Source: Candidatus Thermochlorobacteriaceae bacterium
GTDB taxonomy: Bacteria; Bacteroidota; Chlorobiia; Chlorobiales; Thermochlorobacteraceae
Length of the DNA stretch: 64,000 nucleotides
Reading direction: 5' to 3'
Assembly (NCBI GenBank): GCA_029263855.1
Contig: JAJUFC010000007.1
Span: 1 to 64,000 of the forward strand
Shown: positions 17,630 through 26,054 of the stretch, piece after piece
How positions within the stretch are numbered: position 1 is the stretch's first letter
How the letters are laid out: every line of letters starts with the position of its first letter
Position numbers and translations under genes: made by a program
The notes under the pieces: model-generated
Databases searched by the model: none
The model's input: only the letters and a program-made list of their open reading frames with translations
Told to the model about the DNA's origin: nothing

Positions 17630-20600
17630 TCACTTCACCAACATCATTTTCTTGGTTGCGGAAAATCCGCCCGCTTGCAAGCGATAAAAATATACGCCCG
17701 TCGAAAGCGACGATGCGTTGAACGTCGCTGAATACGTCCCCGCTTCTTGCCTTGCGTTCACAAGCGTTGCGACCTTTCTGCCGAGCACGTCAAAGACTTC
17801 CAACTTCACGTCGCTCGCGCTTGGTGCCTGATACGTGATAACCGTTGTTGGATTAAACGGATTCGGATAGTTCTGAAAAAGTTGATACGAACTTGGCTTT
17901 TGATTTCGAGCGGTTTCTCTCGCTGAAAGCATTTGTCCTGTTTCAAGGCTGAATGTGGGCGAAACATATGGACCATCAACTGCCATTGAATCGGCGGCAA
18001 AGTTCGGATTGAAGCCCAAGTTGCCGAAGGGGTCGGCTTGTCCCACGCGCGTCGCGGGCACGAGCACGTTGGAGAAATACGCCGTGCTACTGACGACAAA
18101 GGCGAACCCGCGAATCGTGTTGCCCGTTCTGCCGCCCACAAGCGAGAGCGGAATCGAGAACTCCCAGCCGTTGCGCTCCGCGCCGGAGTTATTCACCGAA
18201 TAGGCAACCGTGTTTTCAGGCACGGCACCGTTGGCGGAGGGACCAACAACGATGTTTGCGCCGTTCAGTTGCGCCGAGTTCGGAGCGGTCGCCATCACCG
18301 AGCCGCGCGTCGAGATATTTTCTTCATAACGCGCCAGCGACATAAAGCCTCGATTGCTCACGGGCGAAAGCGAGAAGGCGTAATCGGTCTCGAAGCGCGA
18401 GCGGTAGCGTCCTTGCGTCGTGTCGACTGTGCTGATGAAATGCGCCGCGTTTGGCACGTTGCCCAAGTTTCGATTTTCGTCTCTGCCGTCGATGTTGCCG
18501 AAGTCGAGCCATAGCCCGAAGCCGTCGCTTGTGAGCGGATTGAGTTTGCCTTCAACGCCGACGTAAAGGAGCGTATCGTCGCGTCCGAACCACAAGCGGC
18601 GAATGTCGATGTTCGGTCCGAAACCCAAACTGCTGTCGGGGTTCGTCGCCATTAAAATGTAGCCTGTTTCGCTCAAGTTGCCGTCGAGGACGAATTGCGG
18701 CACGACGGGCGGAATGCGCATCAAGAACGTTCGTCGCAAGGTGTCGTTGCTTCGATTGCCATCGCCCGCGCCCGTGATGATAGCCGTTGCAACATAGCGC
18801 GTATTGTTATCACCTTGAAACACATCAAAGGTTCGCGTGAAAGTTTCGCCCGCTTGAACAGTTCCGCTGGTAAGCGTATCGGCGTAAATGACGTTCTGCG
18901 GGTTCGATTCGGGCGCAATCGAAAGGAAGCATTGCATTCCCGTTTGGCTGAGCGAACTCAAATTTCTGAACTGCGCGGTTGGCGTCCATTCGGTTGTGGT
19001 CAGCGTATCGGCGACGAAGATAGAATCGACGCGAAAGTCGATTTGATATGGCGATTGAAAATAGGTCGGAACATAGACGGCGTAACTATTGGCAGGAACG
19101 CGAATGCGCACTCTTGGACCTGTGCCCACATTTGCAGGAAAGACGAAGGTCGAGTCGCCATTTGCGCCGTTCCAATTTCCCGCGTTGCCCGTGATGTCGC
19201 GAAGCCACTTGTTGCCCCAGCCGTAGCACGTCACCCACACATCGATGTTGAAGTTGCTTTTGTTAATGCCGACGAGCACGCCTGAACTATCGAGCGGCGC
19301 GGGATTGCCATAGCGGCGAATCACCATCACGTTGCGCTCGTCGGTGGCTTGGTTGCCGGGCCAAAACGGCGCGTTCTGGCCTTGATAATTCGATGCTCCC
19401 GTGTTCGTTGGAATTTCTTGCGTGCCACGAACCCACTTGCGAACCGCGAGCAGTTTGTTGATGTCGTCGCGCAAGCCATAAATGAAGTAATCGCGCCACC
19501 AAATACACGGATAGCCTTCGGTCGAGAGAATGTAGGCGTAAGCCAGATGTTTGTTGATGACAAACGGATTGTGGTCGGGAAGCGACGGCACGCCGAGATA
19601 GTTATTTCGGTCGAAGTCGTGATTCTCAACGAAAGTTACGATTTGCGTTGGCGAAACGCCATTGTTGAATAACCCTCTGCCTTGCAGCGCGCGAATGTCG
19701 GCATTCGGATTTTGAAAAATATCTTTCATTCCAAAGTAGAGGTTGAAGTCGAAGAGGCTCGTGCGCGGGTTTGTTCCGTTGTCATTCACCCAATTCAGCC
19801 AACTGCGCAAGCGATTGATGTCGCCATCGTAGAGCTCAGCGACGACAAACTTATTCGGCGGCACGTTGGGCGCGGTGCGTTCCGCCACGCCGTCAACCCA
19901 TCGTTTGTAGTATTCGGGGTGGAAGCCCTTGATGAAATCGATGCGGAAACCATCTAATTGCAAGCGGTTTTTGAGCCAATTCCCCCAAACGATGATGCTA
20001 TCGCCCATTGGCAAGTTGTTGCCTTGATTGTCGTGCAACGCCACGTCTTGCGCAAAACTGTTGGTGTAGAATTGGTAGAACCCGAACTGCGTCGAGCTGC
20101 AATAGTCGCTCGTGTTGCCGGGATTGACGGCGGCGTTTGGGTAAAAGTGGTTGAAGTTCGCCGTTAAGCGTCCGCTTCCATTGGTCAAGGGAAAATTCGT
20201 GAAGGTCGAATCGCCTCTTGCGCCGCCGGGCGGACACGGGACGGGCAGGAACGGATTGCGCTCCAAGATTCCGCCACCACGATGATTGAAGACGATGTCG
20301 GCATAAACCTCCATATTCAATCGCTTATACTCGGCAATCATCGCCGCCAGTTGCGGATATGTGCCGTAGCGCGTGGCGGTGAATTGCCCGATGCCTGATG
20401 TTACATCTCCGCCCGTGTTGTCGTACTCGCCCAAGTCGTAGAAATCGTAAGGCGAATAGCCCACGCCGTTTTGGTTGTCGCTCTTGTAGACGGGCGGAAG
20501 CCATATCGCCGAAATGCCCGCGCGTTTAAGCAGGTCGGCTTTGGCGCGGAGCGTGTCATACCATATGCCGCCCGGCGTTACGTCCCAATAAAATCCTTGA

Positions 20601-20695
20601 AGCATTACGGGTGGGGCGTCTTGCGCTTGCGAGACGCGAATCGCGAGCAGCGAGAAAATGAACAACAGCAGAAAAGATTTGCGGCGTTGAGGCAT
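17630..20695 (-). CDS. T9SS-secreted alpha-amylase (GH13)
   Basis: 1021 residues from the ATG at 20695, chosen because it starts a clean signal peptide (MPQRRKSFLLLFIFSLLAIRVSQAQ). The GH13 barrel carries all four conserved regions: DIVFNHRGGG, GFRIDFIKGF (nucleophile Asp253), FVVAELYDG (acid/base Glu287) and FVENHDFDRN (Asp360). The opening MLQGFYWDVTPGG is typical of the GH13_5-like liquefying amylases. After the barrel come a CARDB-like segment (VDSIFVADTLTTTEW), a DOMON/CBM9-like domain (VLDGNLSETGYI ... LLYVGVEG) and a full T9SS type A domain (QNYPNPFNPTTVITYQ ... TKKMMLVK). It should hydrolyse starch or glycogen outside the cell. No other glycan-use genes are adjacent. Confidence 0.95.
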   Translation of the reverse strand: MPQRRKSFLLLFIFSLLAIRVSQAQDAPPVMLQGFYWDVTPGGIWYDTLRAKADLLKRAGISAIWLPPVYKSDNQNGVGYSPYDFYDLGEYDNTGGDVTSGIGQFTATRYGTYPQLAAMIAEYKRLNMEVYADIVFNHRGGGILERNPFLPVPCPPGGARGDSTFTNFPLTNGSGRLTANFNHFYPNAAVNPGNTSDYCSSTQFGFYQFYTNSFAQDVALHDNQGNNLPMGDSIIVWGNWLKNRLQLDGFRIDFIKGFHPEYYKRWVDGVAERTAPNVPPNKFVVAELYDGDINRLRSWLNWVNDNGTNPRTSLFDFNLYFGMKDIFQNPNADIRALQGRGLFNNGVSPTQIVTFVENHDFDRNNYLGVPSLPDHNPFVINKHLAYAYILSTEGYPCIWWRDYFIYGLRDDINKLLAVRKWVRGTQEIPTNTGASNYQGQNAPFWPGNQATDERNVMVIRRYGNPAPLDSSGVLVGINKSNFNIDVWVTCYGWGNKWLRDITGNAGNWNGANGDSTFVFPANVGTGPRVRIRVPANSYAVYVPTYFQSPYQIDFRVDSIFVADTLTTTEWTPTAQFRNLSSLSQTGMQCFLSIAPESNPQNVIYADTLTSGTVQAGETFTRTFDVFQGDNNTRYVATAIITGAGDGNRSNDTLRRTFLMRIPPVVPQFVLDGNLSETGYILMATNPDSSLGFGPNIDIRRLWFGRDDTLLYVGVEGKLNPLTSDGFGLWLDFGNIDGRDENRNLGNVPNAAHFISTVDTTQGRYRSRFETDYAFSLSPVSNRGFMSLARYEENISTRGSVMATAPNSAQLNGANIVVGPSANGAVPENTVAYSVNNSGAERNGWEFSIPLSLVGGRTGNTIRGFAFVVSSTAYFSNVLVPATRVGQADPFGNLGFNPNFAADSMAVDGPYVSPTFSLETGQMLSARETARNQKPSSYQLFQNYPNPFNPTTVITYQAPSASDVKLEVFDVLGRKVATLVNARQEAGTYSATFNASSLSTGVYFYRLQAGGFSATKKMMLVK

Positions 20696-20832
20696 CAGTG
20701 TTGGCGTTAATTGGTTGAAGGTTGCAAAGTTTGAAATTAAGCCTTGATAAAGGATTTTCAACAACTCACACAACATTTCGCAAGAAGTGATAAATTCCCC
20801 AAAACTTGACTCTTCAATGCTTTCATCGCGGA

Positions 20833-21333
20833 ATGCTCAATCCGATTCAAATCATTCAGTGGCAGTTAGGGCAGTCGAAGCGCGTCGTTCCTAATAGCTT
20901 CAATCTTCTTGCGACGCGGCAGTGGTCGAATGGAATGATGTTCGTCTATCAAGTCAGTTGTTACTTGAACGAGCGAGAAACAAAGTTCGATACGTTTTGG
21001 TGCGATTTTTTCGAGCAAAAGTCAAACGCTTGGCTTCACATCGGGGGTTGCGCGATTGGAATGGATTTGCCCGTCAATTCCAGCGAGCGCGTTCAGTTTT
21101 CTCACGGCAATTTGCGCGGCGCGGACGGCGTGAGCAACGCATTCATTTACGGTCGCACGCTTTCGCCTGACGTCGTTTCCGTCGAAGTCGTTTTCGATAG
21201 CGGCGCGATTTTGGAAGATTGGACTCCCGATGAAGTTTTCGCGATTGCGCTCCCCAACGCGATTTCCGTTGTTGAACTGCGCCTGAAAAATTATCGCGGC
21301 GAAGTTTTTGAGACCATTCCGATTCGCGATTAG
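20833..21333 (+). CDS. Hypothetical protein
   Basis: 166 residues from the ATG at 20833. A TTG at 20806 would add nine residues and is less likely. No signal peptide or membrane segment. The sequence is beta-rich with several aromatic residues and ends in a clean beta domain (VVSVEVVFDSGAILEDW ... ISVVELRLKNYRGEVFE). It stands between the divergent amylase gene and the TerB-like gene and has its own hairpin cluster downstream (21414-21460). Comparable small beta proteins occur in Bacteroidota, but I cannot place it in a named family. Confidence 0.7.
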   Translation: MLNPIQIIQWQLGQSKRVVPNSFNLLATRQWSNGMMFVYQVSCYLNERETKFDTFWCDFFEQKSNAWLHIGGCAIGMDLPVNSSERVQFSHGNLRGADGVSNAFIYGRTLSPDVVSVEVVFDSGAILEDWTPDEVFAIALPNAISVVELRLKNYRGEVFETIPIRD

Positions 21334-21413
21334 CCCTCGCAACCCGTAGACCCTTGTCAATCCTTGTGTTAGGAATCACACCCCCAAAAAAATCCGAAAC
21401 TAAATTTCTATGG

Positions 21414-21460
21414 AAACGCTTTAAGCGTTTAACTATTCGCCAACGCTTGAAGCGTTTGGC
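21414..21460. promoter_or_regulatory. Paired related palindromes (terminator or operator)
   Basis: AAACGCTTTAAGCGTTT (21414-21430) and AACGCTTGAAGCGTT (21442-21456, extending to GCC/GGC with one bulge) are two versions of the same dyad, with centres 27 bases apart. They lie between the hypothetical gene and the TerB-like gene, 46 bases before its start. No U-run follows, which favours a pair of operator half-sites over a terminator. Confidence 0.4.
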
Positions 21461-21505
21461 TGATTACAATCATCATCACTCAACACAAAACATTACGGCT
21501 GAATT

Positions 21506-21913
21506 ATGCAATACTCACAAGAACTCGTCGAAGACCTCGCTCTCGTTTATCTCACTTTCACGGGCTATGTCGAAGGCAATCTATCCGACGCTGACGCAGA
21601 GGCAATGGAGAAAATCCTGAATGTTTGGACCGATGGATTTATGTCGGAAGAAATGAAAGATTTGATTCCTTACACGCAGCGCAAAGTCGCCGAAGCCCAC
21701 AAGCACAATCTTGCTCATCGCCGCCTGCTCGATGCGCTCGACAGCCTTCAAGACCGATTGCACGCCACGAAACTCAAAATCGTTTTGTTTGATTTGCTCG
21801 CCTTAGCGAAGTTAGATGGCGTTATCAGCGAACGAGAACGGCAGTTTCTTGACCTCATCGCTTCGCGCTGGGGATTCAAGTTCGAAGAACAAGCCTATCA
21901 AAAAGCGGCTTAA
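21506..21913 (+). CDS. TerB-like (tellurite-resistance family) protein
   Basis: A 135-residue all-helical protein whose C-terminal half matches the TerB/DUF533 pattern: LFDLLALAKLDGVISERERQFLDLIAS, an acidic helix pair common to the family. The acidic residues around DGVISERE are where TerB proteins bind metal ions. Tellurite resistance itself is not implied: isolated TerB-domain proteins in these phyla have unknown roles. It converges on the sensor-kinase gene at 21964, with a strong hairpin between them. Confidence 0.75.
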   Translation: MQYSQELVEDLALVYLTFTGYVEGNLSDADAEAMEKILNVWTDGFMSEEMKDLIPYTQRKVAEAHKHNLAHRRLLDALDSLQDRLHATKLKIVLFDLLALAKLDGVISERERQFLDLIASRWGFKFEEQAYQKAA

Positions 21914-21921
21914 TTTAAATG

Positions 21922-21959
21922 CGGCGTGAAGCGAAACGCGCTTGTTTTTCTTCACGCCG
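21922..21959. terminator. Bidirectional hairpin between convergent genes
   Basis: Perfect 10-bp arms CGGCGTGAAG (21922-21931) and CTTCACGCCG (21950-21959), with an 18-base loop containing CTTGTTTTT. It lies between the convergent TerB-like and sensor-kinase genes and can end both transcripts. Confidence 0.7.
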
Positions 21960-21963
21960 TCGT

Positions 21964-23286
21964 TTATGCTTTTGCGTCTTGCTTGAACGTAATTTTGAAC
22001 TCAGTTGTCCGACGCTCCGACGTGGCAAGCGAAAACTCTAACCCATGATTCGTTAAAATTTCCTGAACGAGCGTCAGCCCCAACCCTTGTCCGTTTTCTT
22101 TCGTGCTGAAAAACGGCATGAATAAATTTCGTTTTGCCTCTTCAGAAATGCCTCCGCCTGTATCTTCAATCACGACAACGGGTTTCAGTCCGTCTCGCTT
22201 GAAGTGAATGATGATTTTTCCATTTTCTCCGATGGCTTCAATGGCGTTTTTGATGATGTTGATGAAGACCTGCTCGATTTGCGCCTTGTCAAGCGGAATC
22301 GGCTCGATTTCTGCTTCCCGATTCCACTCGATTTTGATTCGCCTCTGCTCCGCTTCGGCTTGAAACAGCGTTGTCGCATTTCGCAGAAGTTGTTCAACAT
22401 CCGTCAGTTGCTTTTGGGGTTTAGGGAGTTTGATGAGTTGCGCGTAGCTCTGCATAAACCTTGTAAGCGATTCGGTTCGCGATATGGCGACGGCGAGCGC
22501 ATGCTCGTAATCGACTCGGTCTCGCTCATTGAGTTGACTTGCGTAGTTAAGGCACGACTGCAAAAGCGAGCGCACCGCTCCGCCCGAATTATTGACCTCG
22601 TGCGAGAGCAATCGAATGACTTTTTCGTAGGCTTCTTTTTCAGAGCGGCGCAGTTCCTCCGTTAGTTCCTCGATGATGAAAAACGAGCGCGAAAATCCTC
22701 TGTCAATAAATGACGACTTCGCGCCCTTGAACCGCCGATTTGCCGAAGCGTTGAACACGCGAGACTCGCCCGTTGCGATGCGCGAGAGTTCATCGGCGAT
22801 TGGCAAACCCATCTCTTCCATTTTCTTTCCGACGATGTTTTTCGCTTGACTTCCAAACAGCCGCTCCGCGCTTGGATTAAGGAGCGAAATGCGCCCCTCG
22901 AAATCCAAAATGACGATGGCTGAGGGTGAGACGGTCATGATTTTTTCAAGCAGGAAGTTTTTTTCCGTGAGCGAGAGGCGTTCTTCGCGAAGCGCGTTCA
23001 TCATTTGGTTATAGACTTCGATAATCGCGTCTAATTCTTTTTTCCCCGTCGGTCTTAACTGCACGTTAAAATCGCTTTCGCGGATAAACTCCGCGCCGTT
23101 TCTGACGAGTTCAATCGGCTCGTAGATTTTTTTGAGAAGATGCAACGATGCGAAAAGCGAGAGGAAGAAAAACGCTTCAATCGCTAAAAGCCATAGCCGC
23201 TCGTCTCGAAGCAAGTAGCCGCAAACGCCCGCAAATACAAGGTGAATCAGGGTGAGGTAGGCGATAAACAGCGAGCGATTCGTCAC
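21964..23286 (-). CDS. Membrane sensor histidine kinase of the efflux operon
   Basis: 440 residues, start GTG. Two N-terminal transmembrane helices with a very short periplasmic loop (about residues 5-25 and 31-50), then HAMP-like, PAS (VSPSAIVILDFEGRISLLNPS), HisKA with the H-box LLSHEVNNS (His229) and HATPase_c (N box NIIKNAIEAI, G1 DTGGGIS, F FMPFFS, G2 GQGLGLTL). The H-box is followed by Asn-Asn rather than the commoner K/RNP, a variant of NtrB-like kinases found beside NtrC-type regulators. It follows its regulator by 46 bases and is the last gene of the efflux operon. Little periplasmic sequence suggests sensing in or near the membrane. Confidence 0.92.
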   Translation of the reverse strand: MTNRSLFIAYLTLIHLVFAGVCGYLLRDERLWLLAIEAFFFLSLFASLHLLKKIYEPIELVRNGAEFIRESDFNVQLRPTGKKELDAIIEVYNQMMNALREERLSLTEKNFLLEKIMTVSPSAIVILDFEGRISLLNPSAERLFGSQAKNIVGKKMEEMGLPIADELSRIATGESRVFNASANRRFKGAKSSFIDRGFSRSFFIIEELTEELRRSEKEAYEKVIRLLSHEVNNSGGAVRSLLQSCLNYASQLNERDRVDYEHALAVAISRTESLTRFMQSYAQLIKLPKPQKQLTDVEQLLRNATTLFQAEAEQRRIKIEWNREAEIEPIPLDKAQIEQVFINIIKNAIEAIGENGKIIIHFKRDGLKPVVVIEDTGGGISEEAKRNLFMPFFSTKENGQGLGLTLVQEILTNHGLEFSLATSERRTTEFKITFKQDAKA

Positions 23287-23332
23287 GGGCGTTAGCGATG
23301 AATTTGAACGCAGAATGTCAGGCGATTTTCAA

Positions 23333-24697
23333 TCATAACCGAATTCCGAACTTTTCAAGTCGCCGATAAAGAGCGGCTCGCGAAAGCCCCAACGCATCAG
23401 CGATTTTAGAAATGTTTCCTTCGTAATGCGCAATCGCCTTTTCAATCATGGCTTTCTCGATTTCGTCGAGCGTCATTGCGCCCACGGCGGGTAGCGCGTC
23501 TTTTTCCGTTCTCTCTTGCTCCATTGCCGTTGCGACCGCGAAATCGCTCTCGGTCAAAATGCTTTCCGTTGCGATTAAAACCGTACGTTCAATGAGGTGC
23601 CGAAGTTCGCGAATGTTGCCTTGCCAAGTTCGATTTTGAAGCCACCGCATCGCGTTTGAAGCGATAGACATTGTTTCGCGTCGATAGGCTTTTTTCGCAA
23701 GGTTAAGAAAATGCTCGGCGAGAAGCGGAATGTCGCCTTTGCGCTCGCGGAGCGGCGGCAAATGCACGGAAATCAAATTCAACCGATACAGCAAATCTTC
23801 TCTAAACGCGCCTCTGGCAATCAATTCCGATAAGTTTTGATTCGTAGCGGAAACGACGCGCACGCTTGCCGTTTTCGTTTTGCTCGCCCCAACAGGCTCA
23901 AAGGTTCGGTCTTGCAAAACCCGAAGCAATTTAACTTGACAACTAAAATCCAAGTCTCCAACTTCATCGAGAAAAATCGTGCCTTGTTCTGCCAGTTCAA
24001 ACCGTCCTTTGCGGTCTTGCTTCGCATCAGTGAAGGCGCCTTTGATGTGCCCAAAAAGTTCAGATTCAAAAAGGCTGGGCGGAATCGAGCCTAAGTTAAC
24101 TTTGACAAACGCATTTTCTTTTCGGGGCGAATTTCGATGCACGGCATCGGCGATAAGTTCTTTTCCCGTTCCGCTTTCGCCGGTGATTAAAATCGGCGCG
24201 TCGGTTCGGCTGACACGCGCAACGACATCGAGAACTTTGAGCAGTTTAGCATCTTCGCCGATGATGTTCGAAAAGTCGTATTGGGCATCGAGCTCTTCTC
24301 TTGACGGGGTTTTATCGGAAAGATTGGTTTTAGATAAGCCGAGAATGGTTTGGACGGTTTGCAAAATTTGTTCATTCGTCCAAGGTTTGGTAATGAAGTC
24401 GCTTGCGCCCGCTTGAACGCCTTTGACGGCGAGGGCGATTGATCCCCACGCCGTCATCAGCACGACGGGCAATTTGGGCTGTCGTGCTTTGATTTCCGCA
24501 AGCAGTTTCAGCCCTTCTTCTCCGTCGGTTCTTCGCGAAAAGTTCATGTCTTGAAGCACGATTTGAAACGTGTCGCGCTCAATTTTATCGAGGGCTTCTT
24601 TTGGCGTGCTGGCGGTGCGTGAAATATAGCCGCCTTGCTTTAAGAGAAGCGAGAGCGAGGCAAGCACCGACGCATCGTCATCAACGATGAGAATCAT
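23333..24697 (-). CDS. NtrC-family sigma-54-dependent response regulator
   Basis: 454 residues. A REC domain (phosphoacceptor Asp50 in VLQDMNF) is followed by an AAA+ sigma-54 activation domain with Walker A GESGTGKE, GAFTDA (a common variant of the GAFTGA sigma-54-contact loop), Walker B IFLDEVGDL and the arginine region FREDLLYRLN, and a C-terminal Fis-type helix-turn-helix (ISKIADALGLSRAALYRRL). It activates sigma-54 RNA polymerase after phosphorylation by the kinase encoded just downstream. A good sigma-54 promoter at 29850-29865 lies in front of the whole operon, the most likely target. Confidence 0.95.
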   Translation of the reverse strand: MILIVDDDASVLASLSLLLKQGGYISRTASTPKEALDKIERDTFQIVLQDMNFSRRTDGEEGLKLLAEIKARQPKLPVVLMTAWGSIALAVKGVQAGASDFITKPWTNEQILQTVQTILGLSKTNLSDKTPSREELDAQYDFSNIIGEDAKLLKVLDVVARVSRTDAPILITGESGTGKELIADAVHRNSPRKENAFVKVNLGSIPPSLFESELFGHIKGAFTDAKQDRKGRFELAEQGTIFLDEVGDLDFSCQVKLLRVLQDRTFEPVGASKTKTASVRVVSATNQNLSELIARGAFREDLLYRLNLISVHLPPLRERKGDIPLLAEHFLNLAKKAYRRETMSIASNAMRWLQNRTWQGNIRELRHLIERTVLIATESILTESDFAVATAMEQERTEKDALPAVGAMTLDEIEKAMIEKAIAHYEGNISKIADALGLSRAALYRRLEKFGIRL

Positions 24698-24729
24698 GTG
24701 GTTAGAGTTTGTATTGCTCTCGAGCGAAG

Positions 24730-25992
24730 TTATTCGTAGCGCAATGCTTCAACAGGCGCAACCGTCGTCGCCATTTTGCTCGGATACAGCGCGCAAAGAA
24801 TGGCAATCAAATAAATAAACCCGACGGCTAAACCGAGACCGTACAAGTATGTTTCAAATTGCATTTTCCAACTCCAATCAATGGCTTCGGTGAGTTTCAA
24901 GAGCGGAATTTGAAGAAAGATAATCGCGCCCAACACAATCGATAGGGTCGTGATAATCAGCAATTCGCCCAACACTTGCGCATAAATGACCGCCGCCGTT
25001 GAGCCGATGGCGCGCCTTAGCCCAATTTCACGGGTTCTACGAGTTACATTTTGCCAAACCACGCCGACAAGCCCAAGCGCGACCATCAGAATTAAAAATC
25101 CGCCGACAATTCCAAACGCAATCAAAGGCAAAATGGTATCTCTCAACTGTTTATCGCGCATCTTTTCAAGCCTTCCAACTTTGAACGACCAATCGGGCGC
25201 AAGTTGCTCCAATCGTTTGACGAGTTTCTCTTCAAACGCGCCGCTCATTCCCGTCTCGCTGACTTTGATGACGATGGCGCGCGGCGGCTCGCTCATCAGC
25301 GTATCCGACGGCGCGCTTCGCCGAAATGCGAAGTAGGGCGGGTTTGAAAGTTCTCCAAACTTTCGATAATCGGAAACGACGCCTACCACGCGCTCTTCGC
25401 GTAATGGCATGACTTCGTTGTTTCTCGTGTAACTTTTTTCATCGCCTTTTGGAAATCGCGGAAAGATTCGTTTGCCAATTGGATTTTCGTCTCCGAAATA
25501 CGCTTTTGCCAAACGCTCGTTGATAACGGCGGGCGTATAATTTACTGCATTATGCGTCTCATTAAACCACTCCCCTTGCGTAACAATTAAGCCCATTGTT
25601 CTGGCGTAATCGTCGGTAACAAAATCGCGCTCAATGTTCAGAAATTTTCCAATGATTGAACTGTCGCCCGATTGCCAATTCCAATTCAGAAACGGAAGCA
25701 TCATTGAGCCTGCCACTTCTTTGACTTCGGGAAAAGTTTTTATTTCTCGAAAAAGTCCTTCAATTTTTTCTCGATTTTCTTTATTCCAAACGAATTGGCT
25801 CGTTTTCGTGTCAATCACGACGCCCCAAATGTTTTTGTATTCAAATCCGAGCGGTTGGCGATAGTTGTTCCAGTAATGAACTGCTTGCGTTAGCAAAAGC
25901 GATAGAACGAGAAACGCCGCGAAAATTTGTATCGCCGTCAGCAGATTTTCTTTGCGACGATTCCAGACGAGTTTGAAAAGATGTTGAATCAT
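24730..25992 (-). CDS. ABC transporter permease (MacB/FtsX type), second copy
   Basis: 420 residues from the ATG at 25992; a longer frame to 26205 overlaps the upstream gene and reads as noise. One N-terminal membrane helix (about 18-40), a large periplasmic MacB-like core (EWFNETHNAVNYTPAVINERLAKAYF, KVSETG), and three C-terminal helices with the FtsX cytoplasmic motif RRTREIGLRRAIGST. Such permeases pair with a LolD/MacB ATPase for export of peptides, lipids or lipoproteins. It follows the sister permease by 62 bases. Confidence 0.9.
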   Translation of the reverse strand: MIQHLFKLVWNRRKENLLTAIQIFAAFLVLSLLLTQAVHYWNNYRQPLGFEYKNIWGVVIDTKTSQFVWNKENREKIEGLFREIKTFPEVKEVAGSMMLPFLNWNWQSGDSSIIGKFLNIERDFVTDDYARTMGLIVTQGEWFNETHNAVNYTPAVINERLAKAYFGDENPIGKRIFPRFPKGDEKSYTRNNEVMPLREERVVGVVSDYRKFGELSNPPYFAFRRSAPSDTLMSEPPRAIVIKVSETGMSGAFEEKLVKRLEQLAPDWSFKVGRLEKMRDKQLRDTILPLIAFGIVGGFLILMVALGLVGVVWQNVTRRTREIGLRRAIGSTAAVIYAQVLGELLIITTLSIVLGAIIFLQIPLLKLTEAIDWSWKMQFETYLYGLGLAVGFIYLIAILCALYPSKMATTVAPVEALRYE

Positions 25993-26054
25993 TGATGTGA
26001 TGGTTAATGCTTTTTCAAACAAATTGAATGTTGATTTGCAATCATTTCGTCCAA

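Noticed and set aside
21506-21913. Tellurite resistance
   Set aside because: Only a single TerB-like domain is present, with no terACDE genes. TerB-domain proteins are widespread and unrelated to tellurite in most genomes.
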